From Macrolepiota albuminosa (lineage: Eukaryota; Basidiomycota; Agaricomycetes; Agaricales; Agaricaceae), in NCBI GenBank assembly GCA_027475525.1, contig JAMWFC010000116.1:2975826-3039825 (forward strand): a stretch of DNA of 64,000 nt, written 5' to 3'. Position numbers and translations under genes: made by a program. The notes under the pieces are model-generated. The model had not been told where the DNA came from and made no database searches. It saw nothing but the letters and a program-made list of their open reading frames with translations. Shown here piece by piece: positions 48,114-59,403 of the stretch; positions within the stretch are counted from its first letter, which is position 1; each line of letters starts with the position of its first letter.

Positions 48114-48687
48114 CAGATCACAGATTATTTCAATGGCTGCTGACGTCGCTAACGAGCTGGGTATCATTTACGATCCAACAATCATTCTTAACATGCAGAG
48201 CGCTAACGGCACGATTGATCGATCCTTGGGGATGGCTCGGAACGTGCCATGTGCTATAGGCGATCTTACGTTCTATTTGCAAATTCACATACTCAGATCG
48301 CCTGCCTACGATTTATTATTAGGAAGGCCCTTCGATGTGCTAGCGCGATCAGTAGTCAAAACGACGTCCGAGGAGGAAACGACGCTAACTATTAGCGACC
48401 CCAATTCTGGAGTCAGGAGAACGGTACCGACATTTCCTCGAGGACGGTTCCAGAAGCCAGGACTGAGAAAGCGACCTTACGTTAGCGACGAACCCTGCGA
48501 GTGTTTTCCGGCGCCATTGAGGAGATGAGTGATGAGGATCATGGAGATGAAGCGCTTATCTTGGACTATAATCATCGGACTGGGCAAGTAACCTTTATAT
48601 CACATATCCCTTTAGCCCCTGAAATCTTGAACATTTCTACGTCACTTACTAGCGAAGCTTTATCCTACTTATACCTCACTGCATCCG

Positions 48688-48841
48688 ATATTACTGAAAA
48701 CCTTTCGACAGACACTTATTTCGTTTCTACTCCTGATGCTAAAGAACCTTTGATATCCGGTTTCATATTACTGAAAACCTTTCGACAGACACTTATTTCG
48801 TTTCTACTCCTGATGCTAAAGAACCTTTGATATCCGGTTTC
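48688..48841. repeat. 77-bp-period tandem duplication (pol of B)
   Basis: atattactgaaaacctttc at 48688 recurs at 48765. Confidence 0.92.
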
Positions 48842-51173
48842 GCTAGAAACCAGAGCTCCATTTATAATACGTTTGCTAACAACAGTACCCCTAAGCGCAA
48901 AGGGGTTCAGGTTAAAAAGAAATACAAGCCAGTAGCGCTTAAAACAAAACCGGTAGCGAGCGGCGTACCCGAAGAATTTCGCATCGAAAGAAAGATCATT
49001 GGAAACCCATTAGCGACCCTTCCCGAACTTAATCCGAACCCACCACCCTTCGAGCCTACCGGACGATTTACGGAAGAATGACGGGCGCTATTCCTTAGCG
49101 CCCACGATACAGGCTTTCTATCGACAGCGGAACTAGATGTATTGACCGACATTATGCGAAAACAAAACGAAGCATTTGCTTGGGAGGATTCCGAATGCAG
49201 TAAACTTAGAACTGACTTCTTTCCACCAGTGGTTATACCGACGATACCTCACGTGCCTTGGACCGAGCATAACCGACCTATACCACCGGGTATTGAAGCT
49301 GAAGTTTGCCAAATTATTCGTTCCAAAATAGCGGCAGGAGTTTACGAGCCTTCCAATTCGGCATACCGATCACGATGGTTTTGTGTACTGAAGAAAAATG
49401 GAAAGCTACGTATAGTTCACAGTTTGGAGCCGCTAAACAAAGTCACGATTCGTCATTCAGGGGTACCGCCCTTCCCTGATCACGTCGCTGAATCGTTTGT
49501 GGGAAGAATATGTGGCGCTACCCTGGATCTATACGTGGGCTATGACGAGCGCTTGATTCACCCTTCCTCTCGCGACTTAACGACATTTCAAACACCATTC
49601 GGAGCGCTACGACTGGTTACACTTCCCATGGGATGGACCAATTCGGTACCCATATTCCACGACAACATTACGTTTATTCTACAACCCGAAATACCCCACC
49701 ATGTGCTTACCTTTATCAACGATGTAGGCGTTAAAGGCCCAAAAGATTGGCGCCTTGTAGATGGTAAGCCAGAAGTGCACCCAGAAAATCCTAATATCCG
49801 CATGGCGCTATGGGACTTCTTCCAATTGGTTAACCGGGTGCTCCAGCGTATGAAATATTGTGGCGGAACGTTCTCGGGACACAAGTTGGTTCTTTGCGCG
49901 CCTCAATTTAAAATTTTAGGGCACGTTTGCACGCCAGAAGGCAGGATCCCTGAGGAGAGCCAATTAGCGCTTCTAGAGAAGTGGGGAGTCTGCCATAACC
50001 TCTTGGAAGTTTGCGCGTTTCTAGGCACGGTAGGCGTGCTGCGCATGTTCATACACCATTTTTCACATCGAGCGCACGCGCTAAATCGCTTAACTTGTTC
50101 AGGGGTCCCCTTCGAATTCGGACCCGACCAAATTAACGCCCAAAAAGACTTAGTGAAGGCGCTGCAGAAAGCGAAGCCATTGGTACCCATCGATTATACT
50201 ACATCCGATCCTGTTATACTTGCCGTTGACACCTCTTACATCGCGGTCGGCTTCTTTTTATGTCAATGTGATAGCGCAAATCGAAAAATCAGACGCTACA
50301 ATCGCTTCGGATCAATTACCCTTAACGACAGAGAGTCGCGCTATAGTCAGCCCAAACTGGAATTATACGGATTGTTTCGAGCGTTCCAGGCGCTACGCAT
50401 GTATCTTATTGGTGTTCGAAACTTGATTGTCGAAGTTGACGCACGCTACATCAAAGGAATGCTCCAGAATCCAGACATTCAACCTTCGGCTAGCATGAAT
50501 CGCTGGGTGGTAGCGATATTAATGTTCCACTTCGAGCTTGTGCATGTCAAAAGTGCGTTTCATGGACCTGATGGACTATCTAGGCGACCTAGGCAGCCAG
50601 AGGACGAAGCACTAGACAAAAGCGATAATGACGTATTTGACGACTGGATTGATTGGTTGCACGGTTTCATACATATTATTCAATTACCTATTTCGGCCCT
50701 TTGCGAAGACCAACCTATCTCGACCTGGCTACACCCTATCATTCCGTACCAACCTAAACCGTATCAGGCTCCATCGACTTTTTACACGGCCAGTATCTAT
50801 AACGTCGCTAAGCCGTATAATGATCTAAAGATAGTTGAGGAACCAAGACCCTTACGGGAAGATAGTCGCAACCTTCCATATTCAGCAGTACCTCGTAGCG
50901 CCAAGGCTAAGTCAGAAGACCAACGAGTTGATCAGGTTAGAAAATGGTTACAGGATTTGCGCCGACCATCAGACCTTACGGACACGGAATACGCCACCTT
51001 CATTCGATATGCAACAACTTTCTTTATGGTTGAAAATCGGCTTTGGCGACGAAATAGGTCTGGCGCTCACAAATTAGTAATCAAGCCAGAGGGCCGCGTC
51101 AGGATTTTGCGCGCTATGCATGATGACTTGGGACATCGAGGACTCTACGCGACGTGGGCGAATTTATTGGAAC

Positions 51174-51327
51174 GTTTCTGGTGGCCTCAAGTTAGCGCCG
51201 ATATCGCATGGTATATTCGTACTTGTCATCTCTGCCAAATCCAACAGACGGTTTCTGGTGGCCTCAAGTTAGCGCCGATATCGCATGGTATATTCGTACT
51301 TGTCATCTCTGCCAAATCCAACAGACG
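51174..51327. repeat. 77-bp-period tandem duplication (integrase of B)
   Basis: gtttctggtggcctcaagt at 51174 recurs at 51251; repeats the zinc-finger half TCHLCQIQQT and changes frame. Confidence 0.92.
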
Positions 51328-52237
51328 CACCAAGTCCTTATTCCCCCAACCGTAGCGACTCCAGCACCCTTGTTCGGAAAAATATATATCGACACTATGC
51401 ACATGCCCAAGTCGGGGCGCTACAAGTACATTATTCAGGGAAGGTGTTCTTTGGTACATTGGCCGGAGTTCCGTATGCTCCAGCGGGAAAATACCGACGC
51501 TATAGCTAAGTGGCTCTTCGAAGATGTTATTTGCAGATGGGGAGCCCTTCACGAGATTGTTACAGACAACGGAGCACCGATAGTTAAGGCGCTTACCTAC
51601 CTCGCTAAGAAATACAACATACAGCATATTCGGATCTCAGGATACAATAAACGCGCTAACGGTATAGTGGAAAGGCCACATTTTGACGTACGACAGGCGC
51701 TATTTAAGGCGGTAGACGGCGACGAAAGTCGCTGGAGCGAAGCGACTTATTCGGTCTTTTGGTCTGAACAAGTTACCGTACGGAAGAGGATGGGCTGCTC
51801 TCCCTACTACGCGGCGACTGGCACCCATTCCCTGCTTCTAGCAGACATTGTGGAGGCAACATACCTACAACCACCACCTAACTCAATCCTGTCCTCTACC
51901 GACCTTATCGCTAGGCGCGCCATCGACTTACAACGACGCATGGAGGATCTAGAGCGCCTACATGAGGTGGTATTTCAAGCTAGACGACAAGCCGCATTAC
52001 GATTTGAAAGCGAGCATAGCGCTACTATCCGAGACTACAACTTTACAGCTGGCGCCTTAGTGCTAATGCGCAACTCAAAAATCGAAGTAACCCATAACAA
52101 AAAGATGCGACCTCAATACCTAGGGCCCCTCATAGTAGTTTCTCGCAATAGGGGAGGAGCCTACGTACTCTGCGAGTTGGATGGCTTGGTTTTGCATCGA
52201 CCGGTAGCGGCGTTTCGACTCATTCCCTACTTAGCGC

Positions 52238-53280
52238 TGATGACGCCAACTGTGGTTGGGTACGCTGGACGTATACGCAGTACAACGCCGTCTCTAGCGC
52301 CTGGCGTACGGGTTTGTGAGGAGTCCCGGCAGGGTCCCGGTGTGCTCGAGCAGAGGTGATAGGGCGATGCGCTAGACGATAGCGCCTCGGATGCTACCTA
52401 GCAAGTGGTAAGCGTCGTAGTTTAGGGGAAGTTATAGAGAAAGAAACGAATAGCGCAGCGTAGCGTGCCCGTAGGTGGCACCGTAAACGACGAAGACGAG
52501 ATAGACGAAGCTAGCGCCAAACTTGGTGGCAAAGTCAGGCAACGCTAGCGCGATTTGAACGCTAAGTGTAACTGGGTGCTCAAGAGGTTACGATTCGTTG
52601 TTATATACATGGCAAGTAGCTAGTTTTTATACTATGCGCTACATTATTTCCAAAATAAGTCCATTGACGGCGCTACCAATTAGCGCCTCTCTTCGTGACT
52701 GTAGCTAACGGCCACCTGTCAACAGCGACCTGCAGCGCATGGGTGACGGCGACCAACGGCGACTCTAAAACTACTTAGAAGTGGTACGAGTTTGCTCACT
52801 TTTTGATGTAATTTAATTGGCCATGCCATCCCGGGGTATGGTCGGGGAATCCTCGACAGACGCCGTGAGCGCTAATTCCGGCGCTAAACATTGTACCATA
52901 TTTTGATAGATTTAAATGTCGGGTCTGCGTGTATCCTGTCTCATCGTCATTGATTCTTTTAGACTTCTGATTGAGGTGCCTCGGTGATTGACAGCGCCAA
53001 TTGCTAACTCCTTCCAGTACTGATCGGGGTTTGGTCAGAGTCCCCTCCCGCCGTTATGCTAGCGCTATGAGTCCTGAGTCTTCTTGGTCTTCAAAGTAAC
53101 TGAGTGGAGTGCGCTGAGGGGCTGATGCTGGTGATTGAGATGAATGGATAAGTCTTGCCATAGAGCGCCCGCGCTAGGGCTGCTCTGTATCCAAGGCTGG
53201 TCGCTAGAGCCTTTAGTGTGTCAAGTGTTGGTCGGCCTATAATGTCCCTTGATGCGCTCAGTCCGAGTAGAAGCCTATCA
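52238..53280 (-). mobile_element. Solo LTR of the A/B family, inverted, in the end of pol B
   Basis: 1,043 bp; plus strand reads TGATGACGCCAACTG to GTAGAAGCCTATCA, the complement of the A/B LTR. Flanked by gcgc (52234-52237) and gcac (53281-53284). Element A is uninterrupted here (ctagccacgtgaacac at about 34950). It splits LIPYLA from the last 40 or so Pol residues. Confidence 0.88.
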
Positions 53281-54285
53281 GCACGCGAACACATTCCACA
53301 ACCTTTACCGGCGCTAGACATTGACACGGCCAAACTGCGAGAGCTTGAAGAGACTGAGTTGGTGGACAATGACGAGATCACTCCTGATGACGAAGAGGAA
53401 CAATAAAAGACCACAGGAAATGAGGCGCCAGTGGTTAGCGCCCCCTGTTACGGACTTAAAGCATGCGCTGGTAATCACAAAAGGGGTGCATAAACTGGCG
53501 GTACTAATACATGCAGCACTACCGAACTGTACTTGACTACCAAGTTTAAGACAACGACGAAGACCACCGACAAGGGCCCTTGACTCGCTCCTTGTGTCGC
53601 CTATAGGTGGGAGGAGCACCGGAAGGGGGACGTATGGCAGCATTAGGCGGCGCGGGAGGAGCGACTGGAGGAGGAGGCACGGGAGCGCGAGGAGGAGGCA
53701 CAGGAAGAGCGATTGTAGGTGGAGCGTGGGAAGGACCCGGGGGAGCGGCGGAACGAGTAGGAGACGAGTACCACCCGACCTCGTCCAAGCGACGCTCTAA
53801 AGCTGTGAAAGGAACTATGACGCGGTCGAGTACGGCTCTACTAGCGTTAATGTCAACAAGAACCGGAAGGGGGAGCCAGGAAAGGCTCTAGAAAAAGGCA
53901 GGGAGTTAGCTAACCGAAGCCAGGCAAAAAGGGGGTATAGGCACTAACCAAACCCCCGGTCTCGCGGAGAAGACTATGAAGACTCGAAGCGGTACCAGTA
54001 ATGGTCTGCTCCTACGACACGCATAAGCATTAACCTAAAAGCGGGCGGTAATAAAGGGTTTACGGTGACTAGAGCCGGGTCTGTATCTATCTCCCATTCG
54101 GCGGAGGCCGCTAGCAGGATCCGGTACCGGCGCACAAGAGTCAATATGTTACTGTTCTCTTGCAGAAAGCCGCCGTCAGGCATCGACACGAGAAAACGCT
54201 TGAGGCGATCTAGGATGAGAGGCCGGTGAACGAGTACGGGGTCATCAAGAAGGAGGGAAGGTTCTGGCATGATATGATACTAACT

Positions 54286-54439
54286 GGGTTAACAGCGCCA
54301 GAACCCATAAAATACCTCAAGCTACGTGCAGGGTCGCGGATACTTGGGAACTCTTACATGCGGGGTTAACAGCGCCAGAACCCATAAAATACCTCAAGCT
54401 ACGTGCAGGGTCGCGGATACTTGGGAACTCTTACATGCA
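54286..54439. repeat. 77-bp-period tandem duplication (antisense ORF 2 of B)
   Basis: gggttaacagcgccagaac at 54286 recurs at 54363. Confidence 0.9.
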
Positions 54440-54960
54440 CAAAACAATCATGAGGGGGGGGGAGGACAGTGATGCATTTCATATAACTACGACAAAAGAA
54501 ATCAACTAGCCAAAATCTGTCAGCCCGGTGGCGCCACGGAAAAGAAGGAGCCGACTTACATAAACGACATGGGAGACAGACGAGCATCAAGGCCCGGGCA
54601 GAAGGAGAGGCCTGGGAGGCCTCCAGCCTTCAGCAGGACCACGAAAAAGCCGGCCACCGGTAGACGAGCAAGGTGCCTAGTGAAGCGACGCGTTAGAAGG
54701 AAGAAAAGAGGTAATAAAATGACAAACCAGATAGTGACTCTCCTCCAGCAGCAGCTCAAGACGTTCTTTTGTTTCCTTGGTCGCGATTTGCTTGATTTGG
54801 AGACTATCAGAAGAGAAGGAGGGCAAAAAAGGCAATAGCACACCTGAAAAATCCGACTCCAGTTTTTCTCCATACCGAAACGGGTCAACGGCAGGTCATC
54901 GTTCCAGATCTCACAGGCCACACGAAGTAGCTGGCAGCAACGACCTAATTCAACGACTCC

Positions 54961-55114
54961 GTCGGTCAGTCCGGGTACGCCAACCGCTGGGTAGTGGTGG
55001 AAGAATGAGGTAGCGCGTTCCAGGAAAGTGGGGGGATGTCGGTCAGTCCGGGTACGCCAACCGCTGGGTAGTGGTGGAAGAACGAGGTAGCGCGTTCCAG
55101 GAAAGTGGGGGGAT
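54961..55114. repeat. 77-bp-period tandem duplication (start of antisense ORF 2 of B)
   Basis: gtcggtcagtccgggtacg at 54961 recurs at 55038, with one T/C difference between the units. Confidence 0.9.
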
Positions 55115-55175
55115 CAATTACGACGTGAGCACGATCACAACGGGCGGTCCACACGATGCCGGTTGGGCTTTCCAT

Positions 55176-55701
55176 CGCGAAGACTGATGAGATGCTGTCG
55201 AGGCATGGGCAATTTATAGGACTCGGACGGTGTTTCAACTAGCGACAGCGTGGGAGGGCACTTCTCAAGGGGCTTAGACCCTGACGCAGACACGAACCAA
55301 TAGGATGCGCTGGAAACCATTTTAGGTCGTACAAAGAGGGAATTAACCTTCAAGATCTAGCGCTTATAGCCACCATCACCGAATAACCACAAGTGATCAG
55401 TGGCACTCTATTTCTTACACATTAAACTTCTTGCATGAATCGACTTATTTTTCTACAGACGATACCTATTTCTTCCTAGGCTGGTGCGATATTGGCTATT
55501 GGGTCGCGCTGGTAATAGGGGTTTTTACGCCATGATGATTTACTGAGCGTTTCCCCTTTGTCTTACTTTATATTTTGATTACTTACAAACTGACAATTTC
55601 AAAACAAGGGGAGGGGAGCGTTTATTTTTAGTATGGCTATCACAGACTACGTATCAAAATTTTCAAAGTCCACAAAAATTCGAAGCGCTACGGGCCGGCG
55701 A
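55176..55701. other. Spacer between the two antisense genes of element B
   Basis: About 525 bp without a supported ORF. It contains the site (about 55455) where chromovirus C inserted in the sister element A, and an internal purine run (aaaacaaggggagggg, about 55600) that could be a central polypurine tract. Confidence 0.4.
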
Positions 55702-58700
55702 CTACGCATCAGACGCGGAGGGAGCGGGATCACCCAATGGAAGCAAGTCCCTGTCTTGAATGGCGTTACTCGCTTGCCACTCAAGCGCATCAGTGATGTC
55801 GTCATGGAGCTCAAGCAGGAGGAGCTCACGGCGCGCTAAGGTGGAGACACGAGGACGGAGGAGGGCGAGTTCGCTACCGATGACGTTGGTCGCGTCCTCG
55901 ACCTGGCGAAGTTGTTGATGGAGATCGGCGGCAGGACGAAGGGGAGTGACAGGATAAGAGAACTCATCCCCAAGCCAAGGATAGGCATCGCCGGAAACGC
56001 GCATGGCGGGGGGAGGAGTCCAAAAAGGATCGAACTTAGCGGAGGTCAGCGGAGAGGATAGGCATCGCCGAAAACGCGCATGGCAGGGGGAGGAGTCCAA
56101 AAAGGATTGAACTTAGCGGAGGTCAGCAGAGAGGCAAACTAACTAGGAAAGGCAGACTTACTCGAACGGTTACGGGAGCACGGGGGGTCCATTCATGGCG
56201 CTCATCGCCTGGGGACATGGCCCTAGCGGAAGAAAGGCGGATGCCATAGGAAGGCAAGTACCTCCAGCGGCGGCGGCGCTCGCCCTGAGCTACTAAGGTC
56301 CCTTCGGACTCAGGCGCGGTAGAGGACTCACGAGTACTGGGGAAAGAAGAGAGGCTACGAGGAGGGGTAAGAGATGGTGTAATAGGAAGGGCAATGGGGG
56401 AGGCGCTAGCCGCGACAGGCTCGGGAGCAGGGGTAGTGCCGGCAACAGCCATCACGACATCTTCGGCGGGCGGGATATCCACGACAACCAGAAGCAAAGG
56501 AGTAGGGGACCTGGTGACAAAGAGGTTAGCGCAACCTAAACAGGAAAACATGAACGCTACGCACCGATTACCACTGGAGCTGCTCTGATAAGGGTTAGTG
56601 GCGATAGGGGGAGTAATGCGAAGCAGAAGAGCGCGTACTGCCAATAGCGCATTGGTGTCGACTACAGGCCCAGCCTCATCGTCATCCTCGCCCTCAGCAT
56701 CCCTCTCGGTATCCTCGCCCTCATCAGTAGACGACTCGGTAGAAGACAAGACAACAGGAGTAGCAGGCGCTAGCTCCCGGCGCTTACCGGGACTCTTGCT
56801 AGGGGAGGCGACAATGGGCTTACGTTTCAAAGGGACGGGATGACGGGGAGAGCGGGCAAAGGGGGCCGCCACGGTGGTACCATCTTGGGTGATGGGAAGC
56901 GCTAGACTTGCAGCACTAATCACAGTGGGCTGACGAGTAGCGGCCAGATCGCGTTGCTGCAGCACAAAGGCCTGGGCATTACGAACTAGGACGGCGCGCT
57001 CGTAATTGCACTGCATGATAGCATCCCTACCATGTTCGCGAGTATGAATCCCATTGAAGGCACAGCCCCGTTTCAACGCATCGCAGCGGTAGCAGGGAAG
57101 AGAAGCGGTAGGAAACCAGCAACCCTCGGGATCGTTTTCAGACCAGCATTTATCGCACTGGGAAAGAATTTAGCGACGTCATCAACCTTTCAGAGACGAA
57201 CAAGTACTTACCGCACCAATCTTCGTCCTAAAAGCGCGGCGCTCCACGGGTGCCACTGTAACCTTCTTCTTAGCACCGAGTACTTGGACACCAGCCGGGA
57301 GGCCAGTATCAATAACAGTAGTGTCGCGACGAAGGCGCAACAGATCACGAAGCTCCACGTCGGTAAACATAGTTTGGTTGGGCGCCTAAGGAGGGCTCGA
57401 TCAGGCGCTAGAGACAAGCGATCTTGAAAGGAAACACTTACGACATACAAAGGGGCAACACGAGCAGGGAGATTGACCTAATAAGCAGAGTTAGTAGAAG
57501 AACCAAAGGCAAGAAGACAAGGACGCACGGTACGTTTAGGAGGGCTAGCGAGAGCAGGGGGCGCGCGGTTAATAACGACGGCAAAGTTACGGGGAGGAAG
57601 GCGAGAAATAGTATGGGTAGGTCCGGGCCGGGGCTCACTGGCGGTAACGGCAATCCGTTTGATGGCCGAATGAGGAGGCGCAGTACGAGTGGGAAAAACA
57701 ACGATGGGTGCAGGGCGAGCGGGAGAAGCATCGCCACGAAAAGGACTACCGAGAATGGGAGGAGGCAGAACGGAAACAGGAGCAACAGGAGCGGCCGGAG
57801 CGGAAGGAACGGTAGGGGCTGACAAGGCACTAGGAAGACTGGCAATGGTGGGCGACGTAGCAACCGACTACTCAGGGTTAACAAGGAAGATGTGAGGAAG
57901 AAGAGAAGGGGACTCACTTCGCTAACCTTGGTACTAGCCAGCAGGGCGTCAATCTCGTCGGAGAGGGAAGGAGCCTAGTATGGGCGCTGAACCTTAGCGC
58001 CACGATGATAGGACCCTATACAGGATCAGCGCATCAACGGCAGGCGACGGCAGGCTCGGCACCAGCTCCGGAAATCTTGCCGCACTCATTCCGAACTTAG
58101 CGCATGCGTTCTACCTATTTTAAGCCATTCCCGATGGCCGGACACGGCAAGAAGCAGATCCAATCAGTGATAGCGCCAATCGGCAGACAGAATGACAACT
58201 GACAGATGGCATCAGTCACTAACGACAGTGCTTAGCAAGAAGCCTGATGATCTATCAAGAACTGACGGACAGCTTGGCGTTTGACCTTGGCGTCTGACAC
58301 CGCTTAGCGTCTCGATTTGGCACCTGACATCGCTTAGGTACTCTGACGGACAGAAGGGTGATGGAGTGATGGTTTAGCTTCGCGATCTGTCGCCTGGCGT
58401 CGCTAAGGCTCTTGAATGGACGGTAGGGATCTGAAACCGTTGGAGCTACCCCTTTGAAATTTTCTAGTTTACCGCACTCTGGCGTCATTAGCCACTGGCG
58501 ACGGCGAACTCATTGTAGTATAAAAGTACTTACCGACTTGTACATAGAGGATCATAAGAGAACAATAGACCAGAGTTTCCTGCTCCCACTTCTTCAGTCT
58601 CCCTTACGCTCAAGAGCTCATTTACGGTTGGCAACGTCGAACTCGTCGGCAGTTGCAGACTCTCGCTAAACTTTGACTTATTCGCGCCTTGCAACTACGG

Positions 58701-59256
58701 CAGGCATTATCGACGCTTAGACCTCGCTAAGCTTATCGTGCTCTTGCCGCTTACCTTTGCCGTGTTCACTTACCGCATTTTCCTTAAGCGCTTTACCTTA
58801 GCGCTTGACACTTGCCGACCCCGTTACCGACTTTTACCCTTTTTCACAGACGCGTTCTCTGGGACCTGCCCGGGACTCCTCACATCACTTTTAGCGCGCC
58901 CAACGCAAACTCTTGGTACGGTAACACTATTGTTACATTTGTTACTGACCAAACTTTGGGCGTCATCAACGAACCCAAAATCAAACTTAGAAACTTACGA
59001 AAAGGTCCGCGAAAGGGCGCAACCAATCGGCACCTTCGTATTCACGGTACCGGGCCACACACCACTTGCGAACCTCGGCACCCCGCTCCCAGGAACTGTC
59101 GGAGCCGCGGACCACGAGCCAGCGCCGGTAGAGTTGCATAATGCCAGGGACGGTTTGTGGCGCATCGGCGGGACCGACAGACTTAGCGCGATCAAATAAA
59201 TAAGAGGCCTTAGCCAGGAAATTGCGAAGAGCAGAGGCATCAAAAGGAGTGGACAT
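55702..59256 (-). CDS. Antisense accessory gene 1 of the A/B family: six-cysteine zinc-cluster-like protein
   Basis: Starts about 150 bp inside the 3' LTR and reads back towards pol: MSTPFDASALRNFLAKASYL, then VPGIMQLYRRWLVVRGSDSS. Later exons: DEIDALLASTKVSE; a Pro/Ala-rich exon with LPPRNFAVVINRAPPALASP; FTDVELRDLLRLRRDTTVID to RTKIGA. A 54-bp intron (gtaagtac to tttcccag) leads into the array CDKC, 8 residues, C, 8 residues, CYRCDALKRGC: C-x2-C-x8-C-x8-C-x2-C-x6-C. A basic stretch (PLKRKP, PGKRRE), an acidic Ser-rich part and a helical C-terminal region (LHQQLRQVEDATNVIGSELA) follow; TAG/TGA ends it at 55702. One in-frame TAG at about 57480, one 77-bp duplication, and a solo LTR sitting in the first intron. 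Function unknown; regulatory DNA binding is inference. Confidence 0.62.
55978..56131. repeat. 77-bp-period tandem duplication (antisense gene 1 of B)
   Basis: ataggcatcgccg at 55981 recurs at 56058. The units differ at about four sites, all transitions, more than in the other duplications. Confidence 0.85.
58006..58968 (+). mobile_element. Solo LTR-F inside element B
   Basis: 963 bp, TGATAGGACCC to GGGCGTCATCA, with a perfect 4-bp duplication acga (58002-58005 and 58969-58972). Fragment D shows the empty site (ttagcgccacgaaaatc, about 23600). It lies in the first intron of antisense gene 1. Confidence 0.9.
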
Positions 59257-59391
59257 GTTGGGAAAGATGGAAAGGAAAACACGAGAAGGAGAAGTGCAGA
59301 AAACGACTTTTATAAGGCGCCGGCGGCATCATATGGACCGTAGCGCAGCCAAATTAATGACGGCGTTTGACTGAGGACAGTCAATTTTTCA

Positions 59392-59403
59392 GTTGGGGGG
59401 AGA
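59392..59403 (+). promoter_or_regulatory. Polypurine tract of element B
   Basis: gttggggggaga directly precedes the 3' LTR, the plus-strand primer for reverse transcription. The same tract precedes the LTR of fragment D. Confidence 0.75.

Larger units (their letters stand above)
46088..48528 (+). pseudogene. Gag-protease of element B
   Basis: Likely ATG 46088 (MDQPNNQRM); the same frame is open and conserved upstream to 45779 without an ATG. Gag has KWDETKPRELTQYFKELEYL and a zinc knuckle CHFCGEAGHTMTRGRC. The protease is at about 48060-48400 (LLLGRPFDVLARSVVKTTSE). Its catalytic triad is DSR instead of DSG (GGA to AGA), which should inactivate it. Two 77-bp duplications (46320, 47960) cause frame changes that vanish when one repeat is ignored. 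A separate 4-bp repeat (atcaatca, about 46705) is a genuine-looking frameshift. The frame ends FPAPLRR with TGA 48526-48528, overlapping the pol ATG. Confidence 0.83.
48525..53406 (+). pseudogene. Pol of element B, interrupted by an inverted solo LTR
   Basis: Begins at ATG 48525 overlapping the Gag-Pro stop. RT: SRWFCVLKKNGKLRIVHSLE, TLPMGWTNSVPIFHDN, and active site TFINDVGVKG, where A has FIDD; this Asp to Asn change (GAC to AAC) should abolish catalysis. RNase H: VILAVDTSYIAVGFFLCQCD. Integrase: HDDLGHRGLY, CHLCQIQQT, YIDTMHM, VTDNGAP and GIVERPHFDV (D, D, E all present). TGA at 49079-49081 is the only true stop in the main frame. Two 77-bp duplications (48688, 51174) account for the other frame changes. 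The tail after the LTR insertion reads LRELEETELVDNDEITPDDE with TAA at 53404. No chromodomain. Confidence 0.87.
53546..55175 (-). pseudogene. Antisense ORF 2 of element B
   Basis: Opposite strand to pol. Start MESPTGIVWTARCDRAHVVI (55175), then DPPTFLERATSFFHHYPAV, ACEIWNDDLPLTRFGMEKNW and an intron-like donor (caggtgtgctattgcc). Further left are a coil-like piece (IKQIATKETKERLELLLEE), LLLDDPVLVHRPLILDRLKR, ALVTVNPLLPPAFRLMLMR (about 54000-54240) and a Pro-rich C-terminus ending near 53546. Two 77-bp duplications (54286, 54961) disturb it. The first exon is shared with element A. Exon structure is uncertain and I recognise no domain. Confidence 0.5.

Noticed and set aside
57032..57427. Plus-strand 131-residue ORF at 57032-57427
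   Set aside because: Opposite the antisense gene exons that hold the conserved cysteine array; itself featureless.
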